Origin: Nitzschia sp. pyKryTriq1
Taxonomy: Eukaryota > Bacillariophyta > Bacillariophyceae > Bacillariales > Bacillariaceae
DNA: 64,000 nucleotides
Reading direction: 5' to 3'
Assembly: GCA_956465555.1 (NCBI GenBank)
Contig: OY101120.1
Coordinates: forward strand, 496,001 to 560,000
The position numbers were made by a program, and so were the translations under genes. Positions 55,765 through 64,000 of the stretch are shown here, one piece after another. Numbering within the stretch: the first letter of the stretch is position 1; every line of letters begins with the position of its first letter. The notes under the pieces were generated by a model. It saw only the letters and a list, made by a program, of their open reading frames with translations, had not been told where the DNA came from and did no database searches.

Positions 55765-56424
55765 CTACTCTTTCAAAACAAGAATCGGCTTTTGTGTCAG
55801 GTCCGTGACCCTACCTCCCAAAGTAGTCGCATACTCCAGTCCGATCTTGTTTTGATCCTTGAGTTTCTGAAGCTCCGAGTCATCTACAACCATAAATGTA
55901 CCATCCGGCTTTTTGATCATGCTCTTCCCTACACTAGCAAACCAGTCGGGGTAGTTCTTCATGTAGAAAGCATTTTTGGCTTCCTGCGATTGGTTATGGT
56001 TGAAAGGCACAAAATAGGAACAAGTAAGTCAATAAGTCGCGCGTTCACACGAAAGTAGTACAGTAGTCACCGAACTTATTGACGCATAATGTCATCCGTA
56101 TATGTACATTACCTGTTGAATGGTTTCCTTATTGGCAGCACTTCTGGCTTGCAGTTGACGAATGTACTCGTTTCCTTCGGCGAGATCCTCACATCCATCT
56201 CCCGTACCGTACGCGCAGTACTTGCTGGAGATGACAGCTTGCGCCATCTCGGGGGAATGACTAACCGCAACTGCAGTTGTCGTCCCTGCGATCCAAGCCT
56301 TGAAGAACTGTCGCCGATCGACCGAGTAAGCCTTCGCCATATCACACACCGCCACCACCAAAAGCAAGAGTGCGACGAGGAATGGTACTCGTACTCCTAA
56401 ATTCATGTTTCGACGACTGACCAT
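55765..56424 (-). CDS. Thylakoid lumen protein precursor with Tat signal
   Basis: Two exons on the minus strand, 56424-56113 and 55983-55765, 176 residues; the join is ETIQQ to EAKNAFYM in phase 0. The N-terminus has three successive targeting parts: a signal peptide (VPFLVALLLLVVAVCDMAKA), a junction KA-Y of the ASAFAP kind, and a twin-arginine lumen signal DRRQFF with a weakly hydrophobic stretch ending in AQA. The mature part is about 120 residues and helical: SSKYCAYGTGDGCEDLAEG, then SAANKETIQQEAKNAFYMKN and YPDWFASVGKSMIKK. Two Cys near its start could form a disulfide. It looks like a small extrinsic photosystem or lumen protein of red-lineage algae; I cannot name it. Confidence 0.75.
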
Positions 56425-57187
56425 CTTGACCCAACTGATTGGCTCTATCTGCGATAGAAAACAAAATGTTTCCTTGTGAGATGTAATAAGTAGGATATAT
56501 AAAAACAGGGAACAACTTCAAAAGCCCCAAGCTCCACTACCAGCCACCAGAGCTGCAAAAGACGCAAGACACAAGACGCCGACCACATCATAAACACCAC
56601 CAACCACCACCGACCCGTCATCATGGTCAAAAGACGAGGAACGAGGAGGGGCGAGAAAAAACGAGAATAAGTACTGGTACTGTAGTACCGTAGTATTACC
56701 GGTACCGCAGGTACGGTACTGGTACGCGTACTGTAGATAAGTGTGATCTTTTCAAATGTGACGTGGCGAACGTTAAACGATGGTTTCTGGCAGACCGTTG
56801 CGACGTACTGTATGTACTGTAAGACGGGCGAGCGAGAGGCGCGCGCATTGGCGGTACATTGACTACAGCATGGCACTGTACAATTACATACGTAACGGTA
56901 CATTACCGTACGAATCTTCTACGGTACTTGTACAGTGAAGTACAGTACTTGTACACCGGTACGGCATGTTTACCGTCATTCGTTCCCCAGAGAGAGAATT
57001 GCTCGAACCTGTACGAGTACTCGTACCGTATCTTCTGCTCTCATCAATTCTCGGTTCAGTACACTTCTTGCATTCTACCTACAGTAGTAGCGAAGTTGAC
57101 GATCCGCCGCTGTTTGCAACGCCCAGCGAGTTGTTCATTGTTGGCCTGAATTGATCATACTGGCAGGGAAATAGGCAGATAGTGAAA
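56425..57187. promoter_or_regulatory. Divergent intergenic region between lumen protein and SPX-MFS genes
   Basis: A 763-bp region between divergent genes. A TATATAAAAA word at about 56498 lies 75 bp upstream of the minus-strand ATG, and GTAC palindromes (TACCGGTACCG, GTACTGGTACGCGTAC) crowd 56670-57030. Promoter function for both genes is inferred from position only. Confidence 0.4.
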
Positions 57188-59954
57188 ATGGTGAAATTCG
57201 GAAAAGCGATCGAAAAAGCCCGGCGGTCTGGATGGGAAAACGCCTATCTGGACTACAATGGGTTAAAGCAAATCATCGAGGACATTGAAGGCATTCTTTG
57301 GAGTCGAGACTCGGAACGAACTCGATTGTTGGGCAACAATGCTGGATCAGCCGTCGTCGAAGTATCGAAACCCGACATTATGGGTCGAGCTAGTTCTGCG
57401 GGAATCAAACAGATTGAACATCTAAAAGATGCCTTTTTCCAAAAGCTGCAAGTGGAAATCGAGAAAGTTTCACTCTTTTCTCTAAAGAAGAAAGGACAGC
57501 TTGCCGATGCGGTAGGCGCGGCACGCTTCGAAGATTCTGGCCTATTTGATAAGAAGTCTGCAAAAATTCGGTCTAGCCGCAATAACTTGGACATGTACGC
57601 TGCCCTGAGTGTGGAAATGGCGCACTTGTTGAAATTCATTTTTATCAATGCGACGGGGCTTCAAAAGATCCTCAAGAAATACAACAAAATCTTTGAACGT
57701 ATGGATGAGCCTCATGACTACATTGTCGAGAGTGATCATCTGAAAGAGTTGGTAAATTCTCAAAGTGTTGTGGCTATTAATGTCTCTCTGCAGGCTGTGT
57801 TGCAGGATTGTTATCACCGAGAAGATATCACCAACCCGGATACGGCACTTGCGCTTCTGCGCTTTCAATGTATCATGGAATGCACATCTATCTTGCGAGG
57901 GCATGCCAAGCTCATTCAATTTCCGTTTATTGACTTTCTGTCAAAGAAATCAATGATCATGACAGGGGCTGATTTCGGTGGCATGGATGGAGTAGGGAGG
58001 CGAGCCCTTCAGTGGCTTCTAAAACTGGAACCCGAGAATATGCTGCAGATGGACCAATCGCAACTGGAACACATGTGGCACAAATGGTCAGCAGAGACTG
58101 AATATGTGCATGCGCATCTTGATGGGGGCCTCCCTTTTGGGCACCGTCGTGTTTCTACCTATTTGGACGAAAATTTCCTCGAGCTGGTAATGCAAGATAT
58201 GGCAACCGAAGATCCGACGAAATTGAAATGGGCTTGGGGAGGTGTCAACAGAGAATCTATGATTCTCAACCTTCTCTCAATCCTTCTGTACACGATCAAT
58301 TACTACATTGTGGCGCCAACCGCCAATGCTTACGCTATCGGACTTGGATTGGATGGCGCTTTTGGAGCCACCTTGATCGGAGCATCGTCTTTTTCGGCAT
58401 TGTTTTCTGCCTTTGTCTATTCGCTTTGGTATACTCAGTCCACGTTCAAATCTGCTCTCATTTTCTCCGCCACCTGCCCACTGCTTGGAAATATAATATA
58501 CGCACTTGCAATTTCCTACGATTCGATGCCACTGGCACTCTTGGGACGAATCCTGTGCGGATTTGGTTCTGCCGAAGTGTTGAATCGTCAACTCATCTCC
58601 ACATCCGTCCGATTTGACGACATGACTCAGGCAAGTGCTCTCTTTGTAGCCTTTGGAGCAAGCGGTATGAGCATCGGGCCGCTGCTTGCTGGAATTCTGG
58701 ATATCGCAGCTGGAAGGGACATGCATGTTGACTTGAAACTGCCATTCACACCGGCTGGTGGAATCATTTACAACCACATCACAGCTCCTGGTTTTGTCAT
58801 GGCTTTTTTGTGGCTCCTTCAACTGCTTGGGCTGATCTTTTTTTTCCGCGAGCCCATTCGCCTCAACAATACCGATCGGTCAAGAGATAACGACGATGTG
58901 CATGAAGCTGTACCGAAAAGAGCGAAATCGGGAAGTTCGAGCGAAGAGGTTATGTATGGGTCAATTATGAATTCCCAGGAGTCGGTCGAACCCCACAGAA
59001 AGGATCAGCCCGTTGGCCCCAAGGATCTTTGGAATGAAATAGTGACCACATGGAAGTTGGTTTTCCAAAACGCGGGCCTTCCAGTCACGCTGCTGATATT
59101 TGCTTATATTGAAATGGCAGATGAAGTCATCATCTCTTCCTGCTCCATGATTGTTCGTCGATACTTTGATTGGCACGGGTCCGCGGCTGGCTTCTTCATT
59201 GCGAGCTTGGGAGCCTTGGTGATACCCGCCCACTTTGTGGTAGAGAAAGCCTCGAGGTATATCTCGGAACGAAAAATCCTTACTGTAAGTTGAGCACCCG
59301 TCTTGCGCCACAAAGTATGTTTTGTGTCTTGCTAATGGGCGCCGTTTGTTTTAGCGGTCTCTTGTGGCGATTGTCATTTGTGTCATTGGGATTTTCAACT
59401 ACAGCGGTATGGTGTATGACATCTTAGGCTCCTTTGTAGTCGACGACGACGAAACTGACGATGAGATCAAGGAGACGAAGATAGAGGGAATAAAGGTGAA
59501 ACACGTGCTCACGAAAGCTGGAGAAATATACTACAATTGGGGCAACGGCATTCCATTTTATGTCATTTTCCTTTCGCTTCTTTTCATGGCAACCATTGTG
59601 TTGGAAGGCGTCGATACGTCGATCATGGCGAAAGTCACGCCGCCTCAGTTGAATGAGAAATTCATCAACGGAGGTCTACTTGCAACATTGATCGGTACGC
59701 TTGGCCGCGTGATGGCCGATACTATTCTTACAGGTGCGTATCATGGCCTTGGACGTTCACTCGAGTATTTGTCAAGAGGGCATCCTTTTCTCATCTCGAT
59801 TCTTTGGATGGGTTGAAATCTTGTTCAAATAGTGAGCGCGCTGCTAGATATCAGTATCTTTGTGGATTTCGTCAATGCAACGTTCGTTCCCGTTCTTGTG
59901 CTGGCGTTTCTCGCGATTTACTTGGCCAGGAAGTACTACCAGCAACTGGTATAA
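57188..59954 (+). CDS. SPX-MFS phosphate transporter (vacuolar PHT5-like)
   Basis: Three exons, 57188-59284, 59355-59733, 59833-59954, 865 residues. Residues 1-165 form an SPX domain: MVKFGKAIEKARR at the start, YNGLKQIIEDIE, and the Lys-rich inositol-pyrophosphate surface in GLQKILKKYNKIFE. A linker leads to an MFS domain of about 12 helices from residue 355 (SILLYTINYYIVAPTANAYA) with LGRILCGFGSAEVLNRQLIS, a typical helix 4-5 region. The third exon supplies the last helix (FVPVLVLAFLAIYLARKYY); without it the protein stops early. SPX-MFS proteins move phosphate across the vacuolar membrane under control of inositol pyrophosphates. The ATG at 57188 is the one that begins the SPX motif. Confidence 0.92.
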
Positions 59955-60641
59955 TATATAGCATCACCACACCATGCACCTAACGCTACCGAGCAGAAGA
60001 ACTTACAGAACTTGTACTAAACCTGGTGCTGCCTCTAATCAAACCTCTGCGCGTAGAGTCGTAGCTACATGAGCTTCTTGCTTGGGTACCGGTACCAGGT
60101 ACGTAGGCCGAGAGCGAGCGAGTGAAGATTGGTTAGTTGTATAGGCTTATTTATAATTTGCTCTAGCTAGTAGCTAGCGCGACTCGATGGCTCTCTACTA
60201 GTAGTATTAGTACATCGTAAAGCAGCGAAAAGTGCACTGTCTAATTTAGCTACTACCTTGACGCTCAAGAGCAATGAATTTCTCTACTACTACTGCTGGT
60301 ACTGTAGTATGTAGGGGTATCGAAATTTTGATCGCCTAAGAAAAAGTCGTCAAGTCGAAGATAGAGGCCGGCCGAAGGCAAGACGGTGAAGCCGAGTGTG
60401 CGTGAGTGAGACGAATTATTTATGGATCCTCGGTGTTCCGAGGGCATATAATGAATATCCGAGTGAAGCCGAGGAAAATCCTAGAATGAGGCTGACTGCA
60501 CAAGTTTCTGAAGTTGTTCTACTTCGTTCCGACAACAAATCCATCCTCCATAACACCAACACCTTTGTTTGTCTCACAAAACAATCTTCGCTGAAATCTG
60601 AAACCGATAGTCCCAAAAGAAAACAGTCTATCCTTTTTAAC
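59955..60641. other. Intergenic with dispersed repeat
   Basis: Holds a GGTACCGGTACCAGGTAC palindrome near 60086, CTAG-rich sequence and the second copy of the dispersed repeat (60193-60285). An upstream extension of the permease frame exists but lacks features. Confidence 0.5.
60193..60285 (+). repeat. Dispersed repeat, copy 2
   Basis: Same-strand partner of 6013-6095, sharing ATCGTAAAGCAGCGAAAA, GTGCACTGTCTAATTTAG and the CTACCTTGACG word with a few differences. It too follows a CTACTAGTAG patch. Confidence 0.75.
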
Positions 60642-62259
60642 ATGTCTTCAATTGTCAAAAAGGTCGACGATGCCGTCCAAGGCAGCTTCATCGGAAGATT
60701 CTTCGAGATGGAAGAGCGCAAAGCTCGTTTCTCAACCGAGCTCAAGGGAGCCATGGCCACCTTCATGACCATGGCATACATCTTTGCCGTTAATCCTCGC
60801 ATCATGGCTGACTCCGGTGGCCCTTGTGTCCCGGATTCCCCCGAAGATCGAGGACCTCAAGCGTGAGCTCATCACCTCGACCGCCATTGCTTCTATGGCT
60901 GGATGCTTCTTCATGGGTATCATGGCCAACCTTCCCATTGCCCTTGCTCCTGGCATGGGAATGAACGCTTACTTTGCTTACTCCGTTGTTGGATTCCGTG
61001 GAACGGGGAACGTTTCCTACAATGCTGCCGTCACTGCCGTCGCCATTGAAGGTGCCATTTTCTTCATCATGGCAATTACCGGGCTACGGTACTGGCTCAT
61101 TAAGTTTGTTCCCGAGCCCGTCCGTGTCGCTACTCCAGCTGCAATTGGTGCTTTCCTTGCTCATCTTGGGTTCCAAACCGCCGAAGGTATCGGAATTGTT
61201 GTTTCCGATATTGCTACAGCTGTCACTCTCGGAGGCTGCCCAGAAGAAATGCGCGTCCCGATCGTTGCCTTGACCGAGTCCTGTGCCGAAAACTCCCAGA
61301 CTTGTGTTATCAGTGACGCCTACACCTGCGACGAATTCGGAGGTATCATGACTTCTGCAACAACCTGGGTCGGTATCCTGGGCATGATGATCATAGTTGT
61401 CTTGCTGACCTACCGATGGAACTCGGCCTTTGTCATTGGAATCAGTTTCGTCACATTTATCTCATGGTTCCGCGATACTGCCATCACTTACTTTCCCGAT
61501 ACAACTACCGGTGATGAACGCTTTGCATATTTTTCTCAGGTGGTCTCGATTGAAGGGGTCGATATGGTGCTCGCTCCATTCACCAACGAGATCTCGCAAA
61601 TCGGGGTCGCCCTTGTCACATTCTTGTACGTGGACTTCTTGGACACGAGCGGCACCTTGATGGGTATTGTTTCTACCATGGGATGCGTCGATGAAACTGG
61701 CGACTTCCCCAGGTCCAAGATGGCTTTCGCTGCCGATGCCCTTGCTACTTTGTTCGGATCGTTCTTCGGTCTGTCTCCCACCACTTCCTACATTGAGAGT
61801 GCTGCTGGAGTCAAGGCTGGAGCTCGCACTGGCTTGACCGCCGTCATTTGCGGGTTCTTCTTCATGTTGTCGGTCTTCTTTGCTCCCATAATTGCGAGCA
61901 TCCCTCCATGGGCCACTGGTGGATCTTTGGTTGTTGTTGGAGCTTTGATGGCCAAGTCTTTGAAGGACGTCAAGTGGCACGACCCTTCTCATGCCGCCAC
62001 AGCCTTTTTGACTGTGACAATCATGCCCTTGACCTACTCTATTGCCAACGGTTTGATTGCCGGAATCGGATGCTGGATGGTGATGCAAAGCACCTTCTAC
62101 ATCTTGTCCTTGTTCGGTATTGAAAAGCCAGTTTACATGGAGCCCATGAACGAGGATGCGCAAGCCAAGGACGTCAAGAAGATTGACAGCGAAAGGTCGG
62201 AGGATATGCCTTCCGAGTTGGACATTCCTGTCGAAGCGATGGGCGAGGAGACCGCCTAA
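60642..62259 (+). CDS. AzgA/NCS2-type purine permease with an apparent one-base frameshift
   Basis: From the ATG at 60642 the protein starts with the AzgA-like FFEMEERKARFSTELKGAMA and TFMTMAYIFAVNPRIMADSG. The frame then breaks in a run of five Cs (60838-60842) and continues one frame over through KIEDLKRELITSTAIASM to the TAA at 62259. With one C fewer the reading would be continuous. The rest is a full permease of about 12-14 helices with ALAPGMGMNAYFAY (helix 3 motif) and LSPTTSYIESAAGV (the conserved signature), and a charged tail. AzgA proteins import adenine, guanine and hypoxanthine with protons. The sound remainder suggests a sequence or assembly error rather than decay; a tiny intron of about 20 nt is unlikely. 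Confidence 0.82.
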
Positions 62260-62312
62260 GGTGTGATGATAGCGCTGCAACCCCGACAGTCGTTGCGTCG
62301 AAACACAAGGAC

Positions 62313-62548
62313 ATGGCTCCTCGAGCATCAACCCTCCGTGTTTTCATTTGATGCGTTCAGTTTCATGAAAGACAGAAACTAGAGACCTGGACGGAATGTT
62401 GGGCAACAAAAGACTTCTTTTGGATGTTCGATGGCTCCTCGAGCATCAACCCTCCGTGTTTTCATTTGATGCGTTCAGTTTCATGAAAGACAGAAACTAG
62501 AGACCTGGACGGAATGTTGGGCAACAAAAGACTTCTTTTGGATGTTCG
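62313..62548. repeat. Perfect tandem duplication, 118 bp twice
   Basis: Bases 62313-62430 are repeated without change at 62431-62548. Each unit starts ATGGCTCCTCGAGCATCAAC and ends TTTGGATGTTCG. The repeat begins 54 bp after the permease stop codon and so lies in its 3' region. The rest of 62260-62678 holds no gene. Confidence 0.95.
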
Positions 62549-62678
62549 ACATCCCCGGTAGCTACAACGGAAATCTTCATGGCAGTTTCGTTTCATTTTT
62601 GAAAAGGCATATTTTGTGTAATATACATAGTGAATTTTGAGTACCTTCATTCGAGGCGATATTATACAGTCAACCGTT

Positions 62679-63722
62679 TCATTTCAACCCAATCCAAATC
62701 TTCCGTACTTTGACGTCGTATGTTTGATCTTCGTCGATTACCACGCCCGATCCTGTAAAGGCCGTGAGCGTTTGCTCGGTGAAGTCAATATCAGGTGCTT
62801 GTATATTCGGACTGGCATGTTGTTGTTGTTGTTGTTGTTGTTGTGAAAACTGACGTTCGAGCTCGCCCATGAAATCCACGAATCGTTGAGAATCGGTAAC
62901 GAGAATCTTCACCTTGGGGTTTCGTATCCAGCCTTCCACGAGTCGACGGGCGACATGACCTGCTAGCTCCTCATTGTACAAGACATCTGCCGCAATGATC
63001 AAATCAGCATATGGCATGGGCAGGGGCTGGTTTCCCATCAAGTCAAAAATTTGTGTTTGCAGCACATCTTTGTTGGTGATTCGCTTATTCTCCATGATAC
63101 CCAATTCTAATTGCTGGAATGTAGTTGGATGAATATCGGTGGCCAGAATACTCTTGGCCCCCAATTCCGCTACCGCTTGGGCTTCGACGCCTACTCCCGC
63201 GCCCAAGATCAAGACCGAGTGATCCTGCATATCAATCGCCAAAGAGGATAAGGAGGATGATTCACTTTTCAGAGCCTGCGCCGCCACGACAGATCCAGGC
63301 CACGAGACAAGACCGAATGGGTCCAGCACTCCACCATTTCTAGCGGTTTCTAATGTCCCATTTTCACTGCTTTGGGCTTGAGACCGCCAATAGGTCTCCA
63401 CCACTTCAGCGGGTTGCTCCCATTCCCAAACTGTGATCTTCCAGTCCGATGAGATGTCAAGTGTTCGAGAACGAAGGTGAGCCTCCTTCCCAGTACTGGA
63501 TACCTCTATTGTTCGTCGTTGCGCTTGTTCTTGTTCCGAATGATTCGTCGTCTTCTTCTTCAAGTCGAGTCTACTAACGCACCTCTCCTCCCTGGGATGA
63601 CGATTCTTCGACGCAGTCGTCGGCATTCGTATTCTTGGCTCAGCAAGAAATCCATGAAACATCCAACCACTGACAGCGTGCACAAACAAGGGGGCGACAA
63701 GAGAACATCCCAAAAGCTTCAT
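62679..63722 (-). CDS. Family-16 (METTL21-like) SAM methyltransferase
   Basis: Single exon on the minus strand, 347 residues from the ATG at 63722. The methyltransferase core starts with VWEWEQPAEVVE and SWPGSVVAAQAL, then motif I VLILGAGVGVEAQAVAEL (about 170-187), the acidic ATDIHP at the end of strand 2, and DLIIAADVLYNEELAGHV, the D-X-X-Y type motif of family-16 protein lysine methyltransferases. The target protein cannot be told. The N-terminus (LLGCSLVAPLFVHAVSGWMF) is hydrophobic and could be a leader; a long basic stretch follows. Near the end is a run of eight or nine Gln encoded by a GTT/CAA microsatellite at 62818-62843. The 63723-64000 flank is GTAC-rich promoter-side DNA. Confidence 0.85.
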   Translation of the reverse strand: MKLLGCSLVAPLFVHAVSGWMFHGFLAEPRIRMPTTASKNRHPREERCVSRLDLKKKTTNHSEQEQAQRRTIEVSSTGKEAHLRSRTLDISSDWKITVWEWEQPAEVVETYWRSQAQSSENGTLETARNGGVLDPFGLVSWPGSVVAAQALKSESSSLSSLAIDMQDHSVLILGAGVGVEAQAVAELGAKSILATDIHPTTFQQLELGIMENKRITNKDVLQTQIFDLMGNQPLPMPYADLIIAADVLYNEELAGHVARRLVEGWIRNPKVKILVTDSQRFVDFMGELERQFSQQQQQQQQHASPNIQAPDIDFTEQTLTAFTGSGVVIDEDQTYDVKVRKIWIGLK

Positions 63723-64000
63723 CGTATAAGGAAACGACGAGCATAAAGACAGTTTGCGGATGTCCAATCTGCGCTGCTCTGGTATGATAATATCACCATC
63801 GACAATCGACACAGCTTTACATACCGGTACTGGTACCGGTAGTACACCGTACCAGTACTGTACCAGTACTGTAGCAGAGAGGCCGTTCGACACGCTATCA
63901 CGGTTGTTGCATGCATGTTGCATCGTCTGTACCGGTACGTACATACCATACGTGCGTGCTTGGTCGGTGCGTATGGCGAGTAGTGGCGATCATCGTTTAC

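Noticed and set aside
6870-59954. Purple acid phosphatase and SPX-MFS transporter as a phosphate gene cluster
   Set aside because: They are about 48 kb apart with many unrelated genes between, so proximity means little in a compact eukaryotic genome.
1-64000. tRNA or rRNA genes in intergenic stretches
   Set aside because: Reading for B-box-like GGTTCGAATC and paired acceptor arms gave no convincing candidate; tRNAscan-SE would settle it.

Overview
The window is nuclear DNA of a photosynthetic stramenopile, most likely a pennate diatom. The supporting signs are: GT-AG introns of about 75-130 nt in otherwise compact genes; secretory leaders ending in an A-F or A-Y junction of the ASAFAP type used for import into complex plastids; a Tat-type thylakoid lumen precursor; an SPX-MFS transporter; an FkbM methyltransferase; and scattered diatom-like copia and gypsy fossils. 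Genus cannot be fixed from sequence alone. No convincing tRNA, rRNA or CRISPR array was seen.

Layout. 1-1.2 kb: the 3' part of a multi-pass, possibly TLC-type membrane protein. 1.7-20.5 kb: a large inverted duplication. Two near-identical six-exon genes (arm A 1736-5964 on +, arm B 20469-16344 on -) encode SLC13-type anion transporters whose two membrane halves are separated by about 700 residues of cytosolic regulatory sequence (four RCK_C/TrkA_C-like repeats and one ACT domain). Between the arms lie a purple acid phosphatase (6870-8725) and a complete separase (15807-8837). 20.5-24.8 kb: a copia fossil, a plastid-type AlgH/DUF179 protein and a broken FkbM methyltransferase. 25-34 kb: gene-poor, with a small secreted acidic protein, a four-helix membrane protein, a membrane-anchored SGNH-like protein, a PDZ protein with a -CXC end, a gypsy fossil and long CTAG-rich microsatellites. 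34-50 kb: a chorein-N (VPS13-like) protein, a JMJD4-type oxygenase, a STAND/AAA_16 ATPase, a copia fossil, a class I/II aminotransferase and a DUF726 hydrolase. 50-64 kb: the 3' exons of an unrecognised Cys-rich protein next to a copia fossil, an MTA/SAH nucleosidase, a plastid-type aminoglycoside-phosphotransferase-like kinase, a Tat-type lumen protein, an SPX-MFS phosphate transporter, an AzgA-type purine permease with an apparent one-base frameshift, a perfect 118-bp tandem repeat and a family-16 methyltransferase.

The genes do not form one pathway. Several concern transport and nutrient use (SLC13 pair, purple acid phosphatase, SPX-MFS, AzgA), and four products carry plastid or secretory leaders. 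Intergenic DNA is rich in self-complementary GTAC (TACCGGTA, GGTACC) and CTAG words. The most unusual items are the SLC13/RCK_C/ACT architecture, the inverted duplication around separase, a SAP-like segment inside separase, and two host genes (FkbM, AzgA) that both carry single-base excesses in homopolymers, which may be real lesions or assembly errors.
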